Shown here: piece by piece, positions 48,073 to 58,170 of the stretch | Position numbering within the stretch: position 1 is the stretch's first letter | Layout: every line of letters begins with the position of its first letter | Assembly: GCA_030568195.1 (NCBI GenBank) | Contig: JAJLTO010000006.1 | Coordinates: forward strand, 1,054,001 to 1,118,000 | DNA: 64,000 bases | Reading direction: 5' to 3' | Source of the DNA: Dipodascopsis uninucleata var. uninucleata | Lineage: Eukaryota > Ascomycota > Lipomycetes > Lipomycetales > Lipomycetaceae | Translations under genes and position numbers: made by a program | The notes under the pieces: model-generated | Databases searched by the model: none | What the model was told of the DNA's origin: nothing | Seen by the model: the letters and a program-made list of their open reading frames with translations, nothing else

Positions 48073-50646
48073 TCAGTGATATTGACCAGGCTGGAGACCA
48101 AAGCCGTCTTCTGGCACAGTATAGGTCGATGCCACACGAGCATAATCGACACCACTTGCATATACATTGTTACCCCACCACGAAATACTGGGAACTTGGG
48201 TATACTGAAGAGTTGCAAAAATAATGACACCAGAAAATGCAACACCTGCGGAAAGACCTGATGTGAGAATATAGTTGTACTTGGACCACCATGCGGTATA
48301 GCGCTTTCGAATGTAATACATGAAGAAGAACGAGAAATACGCCCCCGGGATGTAGTAAGACAAGTTATACGTGCCTCCCCATAAGAGCGTGCCATATCCC
48401 ATCACTGCAGGATTAATATACTTTATCTTCTGTGGCCACTTCAATTGTGCAAAACCAAATGGAATGGCAATCAGTGCGCCAATATAGAAACTGTGCTTCA
48501 ATGCAGGATACAAAGTATTCAAAACACGATCTGGATTAATGATACCAAACATAATAGCGTCGGAATAAACAGACCGCGGAAAGGGACAGGTGAATTTGTC
48601 TGCTTGTATTGGGTTGCAGAAGTCTTTGACGGAAGTCAGGAGTGCTTCCACAGCACCAGCAGTACAACAACACTGAATGAATGTTGCAATCATTTGGCAT
48701 CTGAAGGTAGCACGCTGTGGAATCCTCGCGTAATGAGCGATCTTCTGATCTCCAATGAAACTTTCTGACTGGTTATCAATGTTGTAACCCCACATTCGGA
48801 TAACGATATTGGTAATTGCATTTCCTGGATCCATATATCCTGCAATAATAACAGAGAAAGCACCAAAACCCATAGAATATCCTGTTCTTGAGAATACGAC
48901 TAATGTAGGCATGAGCATAGCAATATTGAACAGAAAGATACATATGAGAGTCCAGACTGGAACAGTCGTGGGCCATGCAAAGATTGCTGCTAAAGCAGTT
49001 GCACAACCGACAATAAGAACTGCAATATACCACCAGTCTGGAACTTCTTTATATCGTGACATCAGTCTAGAATGAGGATCGTTAAATTCTTCTAAGCTGT
49101 TGTCGAATGGATGTCTTATTGAATGTCCAAGTTTTTTAGTAGTTTCCCATAAGAGCTTGTGTTCGCTTATGAGAATATAGGTAAATGTACAAGTGTATAC
49201 TGCCCATAAACCTCCAGTACCCACAATGTTACCGGCTGAGATATACGGTGTAGAATAATTCTGGTACTTGACCTCATCGAATTGACCATTTGTCAAAATT
49301 CTAGAGACATTAAAAGTTTTGCCGAATCTGTCAAAAATTGCGTTCGAGTTTAAAGGAATATAGCCAGTCCATTTATAATTTGAAAAGTACAGAGCCAGTA
49401 CTATAATACCAGAAATTAAGACACCGGCAAATTTATTCATCCAAGCATTAAATGGATAAACTAGTGGAGTAGTATAGTTGATAACGGCCCAATCGAATGT
49501 CGCCAGTGGGTTTAATCCGAATCCTAAAAAGGATCCAGTGACAACTGCAAGCTTCACATTTTGTGGAGCAATCCAAGTCATCCAGTTGAAAGTACTGAGT
49601 GCCTTAAATAGGACACTAGGAATAAAGAAGTAAAAAAATGAGAGCCCAAACATTAAGAAAAAGAAGTTGTGCCTACTGATAGTCCAGCCGTTAATAGATG
49701 ACTTCGTCTCTTTGACGACAAGCGCACGACTAAGCGCCAATGTTGGTAAAACGTTTGGAAATACTGCCTTGACAGGGAAAATTACTAGCTTTCTCATCAT
49801 GCCTGCAAGACCATATCCAAAGAACAGACTCGCGAAATTCATAACGAACACAAAGCCAAAATCTGCCCACTCATACCCAAAGAATATTTTATGTCTCAGA
49901 GTTACTGTCATAGACATCCAATTAGACGTTTGACCACCAACATTAACCATGATAGTTGCAAGCATCTGCTCTTTGAAATTCCAAGGACCAGGATTAAGAC
50001 TATATCTTGTGCCACGGACGCTGAATCCCCAATTAGGAAGATATTCACTAAGTTTTCCACACGGGTAGAGGAACAATTGAATAACTGTCGAATGAAGAGT
50101 TAAACTGGGTTGGCGAAAAAAGAAGAACTCGTTGATGAATGCGCCTATTGCGACCCATATGCAGCCTAGGAGGTACGCACGAATGGTTTCGACTGGTAGC
50201 GTTGGATCATCGAACGCATCGGTGACTGCACGAACTTCTGGATATGGTGAATGATAGTTGATAACTACGGCCTCTAACCTTGTGTCTAATTCGTAAGTCT
50301 CGATGTCAGTTCCATACGCGTCGGGACCTTGAACCATTTTCTCAATTTTGTTGTAAGATGAATTGTCAAAATTGGGGTCACCATAATGTTCTACTAGCAC
50401 TTTGCTAAGAATCTCAATGCTGTCTTCAAGAGATGTTTCCAAAAGCATGTCATACAGATATGAAGATGTCTTGTCGGCTAAAGGATCTGAATCACCAGTA
50501 TCGCCAATGTTGTTCATGGCTCTAAATCGGCTTATGATCATTCGACGATCAAGAGCGATATCGTCACTCGAGCCATCGTTAAACTGCTGCTTTTCAGCGA
50601 CGCTCACTATCTGCTGCTTCTTTTCGTCATAAATTTCTTCTGACAT
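48073..50646 (-). CDS. OPT-family oligopeptide transporter
   Basis: This is a proton-coupled importer of small peptides (for example tetra/pentapeptides or glutathione) in the plasma membrane. The single 857-aa exon is intact. The ~115-residue cytosolic N-terminus is acidic. Family motifs follow: SPYPEVRAVTDAFDDP near residue 152, NPGPWNFKEQMLATIM near 220, and KIAHYARIPQRATFRCQM near 650. About 14 hydrophobic segments are seen. The end reads VPEDGFGLQPGQYH. The uninterrupted long frame and preserved motifs say it is functional. OPT genes are often regulated by nitrogen or peptide supply; no such site was identified here. Confidence 0.94.
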   Translation of the reverse strand: MSEEIYDEKKQQIVSVAEKQQFNDGSSDDIALDRRMIISRFRAMNNIGDTGDSDPLADKTSSYLYDMLLETSLEDSIEILSKVLVEHYGDPNFDNSSYNKIEKMVQGPDAYGTDIETYELDTRLEAVVINYHSPYPEVRAVTDAFDDPTLPVETIRAYLLGCIWVAIGAFINEFFFFRQPSLTLHSTVIQLFLYPCGKLSEYLPNWGFSVRGTRYSLNPGPWNFKEQMLATIMVNVGGQTSNWMSMTVTLRHKIFFGYEWADFGFVFVMNFASLFFGYGLAGMMRKLVIFPVKAVFPNVLPTLALSRALVVKETKSSINGWTISRHNFFFLMFGLSFFYFFIPSVLFKALSTFNWMTWIAPQNVKLAVVTGSFLGFGLNPLATFDWAVINYTTPLVYPFNAWMNKFAGVLISGIIVLALYFSNYKWTGYIPLNSNAIFDRFGKTFNVSRILTNGQFDEVKYQNYSTPYISAGNIVGTGGLWAVYTCTFTYILISEHKLLWETTKKLGHSIRHPFDNSLEEFNDPHSRLMSRYKEVPDWWYIAVLIVGCATALAAIFAWPTTVPVWTLICIFLFNIAMLMPTLVVFSRTGYSMGFGAFSVIIAGYMDPGNAITNIVIRMWGYNIDNQSESFIGDQKIAHYARIPQRATFRCQMIATFIQCCCTAGAVEALLTSVKDFCNPIQADKFTCPFPRSVYSDAIMFGIINPDRVLNTLYPALKHSFYIGALIAIPFGFAQLKWPQKIKYINPAVMGYGTLLWGGTYNLSYYIPGAYFSFFFMYYIRKRYTAWWSKYNYILTSGLSAGVAFSGVIIFATLQYTQVPSISWWGNNVYASGVDYARVASTYTVPEDGFGLQPGQYH

Positions 50647-53600
50647 ATTTATAGGGAAATATCTTTAGTTACAATGGAGCCTTGATTTTACAACAATTGT
50701 AGTGACAATTAGCTCGGCCTGTATCCTTATGCAACTGGCACTCAACTTAGAAGCACTATTCACTACTCTTTTATATAGAGCAAACAGCACTGATTAATGA
50801 ATATCTATCTTTGCCGAGAGGTCTTCTCCCAGATAGTGCACCGTTGGACTTGGTTTTCGCTACGAAATCCAAGAATTCGCCAATCAACCAAGAGCTTTCA
50901 TTACTTTCATTTCTTGGAAGGATTTGATTCATAAGTGGAACTACAGTTATCATTATCAGTTGATCTAGATAACGTATATGGCATTCTTATTAATACCAAA
51001 TGTCAGTTACGATACATTACTCAGTTCTTTCGTTCTCGATGATGGTAACTGACTATAAAATTTCGAATCAGTCGCCAATTCACTTCGATTTGTCGCCTGT
51101 GCGATGACTATCTGCTATTTTAACTTTAAAGTAGGAGGACAGACCAAGTGATTTCGATGAATGTGGCATTAGTAAGTTGCCACATGTCTTGAATATTGCC
51201 TTTACTAAAATGGCCATTTTACCGTATCCTTGGAATTTTCGTCTTGGCTTTATTGTTAGATGTCGAGATAAGAAGGCTCTTGCAAGCGTAAGAGAGCTAA
51301 TGTAAGATTTTTTTTATAAAAATAGCCACCTTGCGTGCTTCTGACGATAGATTCATAATCACATATCTGTTATGCGACCTCATAGTCCGTAAAGTCTGAC
51401 AGACACTACGTGCTGTGCAGCAATGCAAAATTGGCCAAGATGTTCGGTGTACCGCATCTTGGCTTCTTTGTCTAGTTCTTCTATAAAACAATTTTGTTTG
51501 CGATACGTTGGCGAAAATACGTGTTATTATAAGCGGTATTGAGCCTGACTTGAAATACATCAGGTTATTAGAGTAGTGCCTTTTATTATCGCATTTTAAG
51601 GACGAACCATGATTCGATACACTTTTCTAATAATGTTTGCCATGCACAATGAGAAAGTCTTTTTTGGACTTTTTCTAAGCCGAAGTAATTCACTCAAAAC
51701 GATATTCTTTGTACTGCGTAGACATTGTGAAGAGACTTACATCAGAATATCTCTCTACCATATTCGCAGACCCTATAATGAAATCGGCTAGTACAATAGT
51801 AGCCATTATAATATGTGATATTCTCTTATTGAATCTACCCGCCGCATAACAGAATTGATACTAACAAAATGCAGTGGGTTAAGCGGAAGTCATGTCAGAC
51901 AGAGTCTCCAATTTTTTGTGTCTATAGCTTGCTTGCGTCTATGTTAGATACTTATCGAATATCAGGTTCCTTCGTACTTTGCTTAGGACTTTCTTAAATG
52001 TAAGCTGTACTCCATTCACTTAGCCACCACATAGTTATCTAATATAAAGAAAGTGGAGTAACGAAGGAACCAAATTCGTCACTGATCCACCGATAGTAAA
52101 CAGTCTGTGTAATCCAGCAATATTCTGAGCTTGATCAAGGTATTCAGATATGCTAATAATTTGATGTCCAACAAATGGCCATGCCAATACATATCAGATC
52201 CAATGAAAGCAATGTGAAATGATAGCTCTTTCTTTGGTAAGGAGTACAAATACAATGTCCAGGGAAAAATGGCGCCGCTACCATCCTTAAGGAGAACCTT
52301 ACCAGAACCGTATCTACGTAGCTGTGGAGTAACCCTATCAACTGAATCTGCCCAGATCATTATGCATACTACTAAGTATAACAGGTTAGTTATTTCTTCG
52401 AGCTCAGGTACACTTATTAACTTACGAGATAAAATATTCGTGTTACTTAGGCAGTTATTATACGAGAGGGCATTAATGCGTAGTAGTAATCTATAGGAAG
52501 GTACCATACACATGTGTTGTACCCCACAGCTTTCATGTTCAGATCTTAAAATATTTACCAGATCCTATTGCAATATGAGTCTAAAGTATTGTATTTCAGA
52601 GGCTCAAACATCTTATCATTTAGCTAAGAAAATACGAGAGAAATAGCATAGATAACAGAATGGTGTCAATCATATGTATTGGCTTGCTTCTTCTCTACTA
52701 CAGAAATTTGAGCTGCTATGCCTGAGAAGTCCATATCATCTGCATTTTTGAGGTTTATATTTCGAGAAGCAGATTTCTCATCCTCCTTATTGCTATAATT
52801 CATTTTACTTCTAGTATGAATAGCGATATTTGATATTATTTAGACGATCACTACTTGCGACCGAGATTTTCTCTTGCAACGAAAGTAAATATCATTTTAT
52901 ATTTTAGTGGTTCAACTTTTCCACGCGACTTTATTTAGCAGCCGGCGCAAAACACTTTCTTCTTAGTCCTGGCGATCATTATTGATCCTCTATTCTCTGT
53001 TCAGCTTTGAAGTAGGCGATAGAGTACAAGAGTCGCAGGAACAGGCTCTTATATCTTACATTTTGTGGATTTGGAAGTCTAGTGAGCATTCCCACAATCG
53101 AAATCTACTTCGACTTTTTTTTTTAAGTTCCGCGTTTTCGACGTCAGCCCATAAGACCACACGTAGTGCTTTTTACATTGTATAAACGTTACTGGTCAGA
53201 CAATTGTGATTCTGCACTCACATAGCTTCAAAATGCTTTCAACTGATAATATTAGATAAGTGTACTACTTATTGTTTATCTGGCCTTGAGATCGAGATCA
53301 ATATAATTGGTGGTTTGTTGACACGAACTGAAATAGTTGACTACAGCTTGACGGTAAGCTGAACAATTAAAACCCGGTTGAAGAAGAAGTTCTTACAGTA
53401 AAATATTCATTATTACAGCGAGTGGCAACACTCTTGAGATAAGACCTAATACAATCTTTGATAGCATAGGAGAGTCTAACCTGTTAGTCTAGTTTAGCGC
53501 ATTCTGTAGAGGTAAGAAGACTGAAATTGTGATGCCCATATTCTAATGAACCGAAATCTCGACATTATCAACATCCAACTTCTACTCTTATAAGCCGGAA

Positions 53601-56004
53601 ACATTTACAATGTCAATGTGAGTCTTGCAGAAAGGAAAATATAAACCCTTCATTCCAGATTTATATTCCTGATACAGATGAGTATTGTGGCTCTAAATCC
53701 CTGAATGATTGAGTTGAGCTACTCTGTCATTAAGAACCACAAGGCTGCAATAACTTCCTACGATCAAAACTTGAAGTCTCTTGTATTTTACGGATCCCGA
53801 CAAGTATGATAGAGGAAAAAAGAAGTATGAGTGTCGAGACTCGATCTGGCAAGACGAAATACAGTGATTTAAATACTACGGTCTTCTAATAATGTAAACT
53901 GGTATGACAGTTTAACAATCTGTATCATATTTACTATTATCTACTTATTAAAATACAGAACAATTAAAAGCGTAGAGTTCAAGCTATATAGAAACGACTG
54001 CCTCATCTATGCCCATCAATTCTTTCACCAAGAAAATAGCTGTTGTTTGCTCTATTAATCTGAAGCTATGAGATATAGTCAATAATACCAATACTGCAAA
54101 GCAGGAAAATTCAGACTCGGTATAGAAGTGGTGGGGCTGTAAGTGTATTCAGATCTGGCCAGAGCATTATCCGCCCTTTTCTCCTCCAGTAAACAGCTAA
54201 CGATAGTAGACAATAGCTATTTACAAAGGAGAGAATTTCTTGATATTACTTAAAGGAATATTTGACCTGCAAATTTCAATCAAAAATCGCTAATGAAATA
54301 GAAGCGGGTACTCTACTACTTACTACATACCATCGTTTACAAATGGTGACTACAGCTTTCTCCATCTCCCAGTTAAGGAGCAATAAGGGACTGTCAACTT
54401 TCAACAAGCCGCTCTCATTCTCCTATTTTGAAGTATATTAATAGAATAATTCTCCAAACACCTTAGTTTCCACAAAAACTTTTGACGATACTTCAGACGT
54501 TATCTGTTGGTATTTCGGATTCACACTTATTCAGGAAAAAACGCACTGTTCGTCTCGTATCATACAATATCCGCTTCGCAATGTTTAGGAAGCATATTTT
54601 ACTGTGAATTCCTACGTCGACTATCGTCAATTGATCGCCTATTGGTTGTAGCTCGACGCCATGCTGAGCAATCTTCGTGATGAATAAAAACCTTTAACTC
54701 TTTTTGTGCACTATTCATGACTAGTGCCGGTTGACATTTGCTACGAAACCCGTCTTTTTGTGAGATCTCATTCCATGCACTCCTATGCAGATAGTTGAAT
54801 TGGCAGAAGCAATGCTTATAATGCGATAGCAGAGCAGCCATTTATATCTTTGCTCGAGAAGACTATAGCAAGTTAAATTAGCATTGCATCAGCATTAGAT
54901 ATATAGACTATAAAACTGGTTTATATGCCCGCTTACAGCTGTTCAATTACTTTGAGTCGACAGTGGATATATATCAAAATGTCAAGAATTAAGGTGTACT
55001 GTATAGTACTGCGCCTGGCACAATTATCAGATCAGCTTAAAAGACAATCAGACAATTACGCTTAACAATTGCTAGCAGTTTAAATCACGTGTAATACATA
55101 TTTGCTTCTCACGATACTCGCTTTGGAATAACTACGGCGGTATTATAGGCAAAATCTATTTTCATAGCGATTCAAGCGGCTGAAGAAACTAAATTGTTTA
55201 TAAACCTAAGGGTAAGGTGTACAGCTCTCTGGTTACCAGCAATTAGAATGCAGCTTAATTGTAGATATAACCAAATAAAGTTAGAGTATGTATGCTCTAC
55301 TTCAGTCACAGTTAGATTGTTTTGGTCTATCAAATTATCGACTGAGGAGACCACCGAGGACCAAGAACGACGATTGAGAGATATGTCACGAAGATTTGCA
55401 ACGAGAACAGAACATACATATATACTTATCATATGTGTAGCGAGGACATTATGCTAAGCTGTTCCTAGTATGTCCCATTATCTGATAAATAAAATTGGGG
55501 AACTAATAATTTATATAATATTAGAATATCGAGCTGTTCGGCTCCTCTCAGAACCAAGCCAAATAAGGTAGACTTAGAGGAAGTCTATTTTATTGCTGCG
55601 TTAGCTGATGGTAGCGTCAATCTTAAGGCGCTTCTGGACATGATACTTGGACTTCTAGCAATACTCATATAACGCTGAGTACTTCCATGTAGGGGTAAAG
55701 CTGCAATAAATAGTAGCGACTGGTATATCGAGACAGGCTCAGTTCAAGGGGGAAATATTTGTTCTAACAAATTTATAATCCTCCTCTCGTAGTCAGTAAG
55801 AGCTTAAGAATACATAAGGTGATTCAAGGTATCGGCATTGAATGCTATTAATTTGGCATAGACTAAGAAAGTGTAATCTTCAATTTTTGCAATAGAAGTG
55901 GAGGAAAATTTATCTTCTGTCGTTTCAATCGGATTGCAACTGGTAGTCTTAGCCAATTACTCGCCCTTTTTTTTTGCGGGACAGTCGATCAATTATTGAT
56001 ATAA
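50647..56004. other. 5.4-kb gene-poor region, possible gene relics
   Basis: No intact gene is supported. The part next to 50647 should hold the OPT promoter and the part next to 56004 the promoter of the membrane protein. Between them, open frames are short and on both strands. A minus-strand piece at 52079-52513 (144 codons) and a 45-codon stretch starting at an ATG at about 52803 look protein-like but match nothing I recognise. At about 54500-54840 one minus-strand frame gives way to another, as in a decayed gene. Confidence 0.4.
51434..51463. repeat. inverted repeat GCCAAGATG ... CATCTTGGC
   Basis: Nine-bp arms enclose a further CGGT/ACCG pairing, giving a stable hairpin of about 12-13 bp; a T-rich stretch follows. 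No associated gene is seen. Confidence 0.55.
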
Positions 56005-58170
56005 ATGGTTTATGAAACAGATCCAGAAACAGTACCTCATGTACTAGGAAGACGTTCCTACGAAGCCCCAGAAGTAGTCAGTGACTCAGCTGTCGCAATC
56101 TTGCCAGAGGTAGTACACTCGGACAATGGGCAAGCAGAGGTTGTCACGTCGCCCTTGATGGCCGACCAGGCGACGAAACCTTTGAAGGCTGAGAAGGTTT
56201 TGACACCTGAAAAAGGATTTATTCCAACGGACACTGAGAAACAAAAAAGAAAGATCTTGGGAATCCCGCTTTTGTGGTTCATTATACTTGTTATTATTAT
56301 CGTACTTGCTGTTGCGCTTGGTGCAGGCTTGGGTGCAGGTTTAAACCAGAAGAATACCAAGAATAGCTCGAATAATTCTGATTCGTCTCCGACAGCTACA
56401 ACTACATCTACTGGTACTTCTACCTCGACAGCTAGTACTTCTTCGGCCACTGGTGTTGATAGCTCCGGCGCGTACATGACAAATACGATATGTATCCCAG
56501 ACCACAATGCTATTAACAATCCCACTTTTGAAAGTGATGCTTTAGGATGGACGCGCTCTTCTAATGCTATTAATGATCAAGTTATCGAAGCGTGTACATG
56601 GTCAAATGGTACCAGTGTTGGAGTTTATATTCCGGCCCAAAATTCATCGGCTGTGATTGTAACTTCCCAAGGTCTTCTATCGCAGTACCTATTCCTCGAC
56701 GAGGATACCGAATATGATGTTGCTATGACATATACCGCGCATCTTTGGAGTAATGCTACTTCTTCTGATGAAGTCGCAATTTATATTGATATTTGGCAAA
56801 CTGGCAACTTACTTGCGACTCAAAATGATAATTCGACGGCATCTCTTAAGGAAGGAACTACTACATCTACTCTGAAATTTAAGACACCGGCAAGCAATGG
56901 TGGCTTCGCTGTATACTTTGGAGCGGAATGTTCGTACGCAGATATTTATTTGCACTCAATTACAGTCACAAAGTCCTCAGATACTTCATGTTCGTACTCT
57001 TCAAAGGCAACTGAGAAAGTCGCTCTTGATAATCTAGATTTTGCATCCCTTGGCGCGACTAGCGACGAGTTTTGTACTCCATCATCAAACATTTTGTCTG
57101 ATACAGATTTTTCGACCACTGCATGGACTTTGACTCCTACGGATTCTGGCAGTACAACTTTCCTTTCATTTGAATACATAGATAGCTCTGCAGCTGGTGG
57201 CTATTTGCCTATGATATATAATCGTACACAGGACACAAAAGCAGCGGCCGTACAGACGTTCAAGTCCACTTCGGGAGACTATGAACTGCGTCTTACATTG
57301 TTCGTATATCAACGTATGTGGCCCGGCGTATATGACGATGATATCGCAAATTTCAATTTTTCTGTCACGATCGGTGATCAGACTTTGTTGGATTGGCAAA
57401 ACACGACTATAGATGACTCTATGGCAAACACGACGACAACATTAACGTTACCAGTGACTTTATCTAGTAGCGATAACCACATCAAAATCAACGCTCTTTC
57501 TACTATTGCAGATACTTATGTACGCAAGGTGACTCTTTACGAAAAGAGCGACACCTCGTGTACAGATAGTGATCCAAATGTTATTGAAGGAGGATCCTAT
57601 TTCTTTGCTGCTAGTAATATGTCATCGATGGCTGTTTGTCTGCCAGACAAGAACTATGTTCAAAGCAGTACTTTTGAGGATCTTGATGATTGGAGCTTTG
57701 TAGACTTTGAAGGTAACTCTTCATCCAGTTACTGGTCGGATAATTCAAATGCTGGCCTTTATGTTACCCCAATTTCGAATCTTTCGAATTTTCTACAATT
57801 TAGTCAAAACCTGAGTCTTTATGGAGATGCGACGTATTATGTCCGATACACGTTCCAGCTCTCTATAGAAGAATCATCAGACGTCACTTATAAGCTACAG
57901 TTCTACGTTACTGACTCTGATTACTCTGAACTGTCGTCTGTAGAGCCCCCTTCCCCGATTTATATCCGTAAGACTTATACTTTCTGGGACACGTTTGTAT
58001 CGCCTTCATCGGGAGATGTGGTGATAGTAATGAATGTTGGTACTGTTAACGCGTCGGTCAGTATGCTCGCTATTTCAGTGTACGATGAATCAGATGCCAT
58101 GTCATGCCTATCATCGAATGATACAGGTTTCGCCATCGAAGGTATATATGACAACGGCAAGTATTATTGA
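56005..58170 (+). CDS. type II membrane protein with three repeated extracellular modules
   Basis: A single 721-aa exon. The ~87-residue N-terminal cytosolic part ends in a basic stop (EKQKRK). One TM segment follows (about 88-112, LLWFIILVIIIVLAVALGAGL). A Ser/Thr-rich stalk (about 115-155) leads to three related modules of about 160-170 aa, roughly 162-327, 356-517 and 543-700. Each starts with a Cys-x-P block (CIPDHN, CTPSSN, CLPDKN), continues with an F-x4-7-W element, and ends with a Ser-Asp-x-Ser-Cys block (SSDTSC, KSDTSC, SDAMSC). Many N-glycosylation sequons are present. The pattern suggests beta-sandwich, carbohydrate-binding-like domains displayed at the cell surface. I do not recognise a named family. 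Confidence 0.85.
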   Translation: MVYETDPETVPHVLGRRSYEAPEVVSDSAVAILPEVVHSDNGQAEVVTSPLMADQATKPLKAEKVLTPEKGFIPTDTEKQKRKILGIPLLWFIILVIIIVLAVALGAGLGAGLNQKNTKNSSNNSDSSPTATTTSTGTSTSTASTSSATGVDSSGAYMTNTICIPDHNAINNPTFESDALGWTRSSNAINDQVIEACTWSNGTSVGVYIPAQNSSAVIVTSQGLLSQYLFLDEDTEYDVAMTYTAHLWSNATSSDEVAIYIDIWQTGNLLATQNDNSTASLKEGTTTSTLKFKTPASNGGFAVYFGAECSYADIYLHSITVTKSSDTSCSYSSKATEKVALDNLDFASLGATSDEFCTPSSNILSDTDFSTTAWTLTPTDSGSTTFLSFEYIDSSAAGGYLPMIYNRTQDTKAAAVQTFKSTSGDYELRLTLFVYQRMWPGVYDDDIANFNFSVTIGDQTLLDWQNTTIDDSMANTTTTLTLPVTLSSSDNHIKINALSTIADTYVRKVTLYEKSDTSCTDSDPNVIEGGSYFFAASNMSSMAVCLPDKNYVQSSTFEDLDDWSFVDFEGNSSSSYWSDNSNAGLYVTPISNLSNFLQFSQNLSLYGDATYYVRYTFQLSIEESSDVTYKLQFYVTDSDYSELSSVEPPSPIYIRKTYTFWDTFVSPSSGDVVIVMNVGTVNASVSMLAISVYDESDAMSCLSSNDTGFAIEGIYDNGKYY

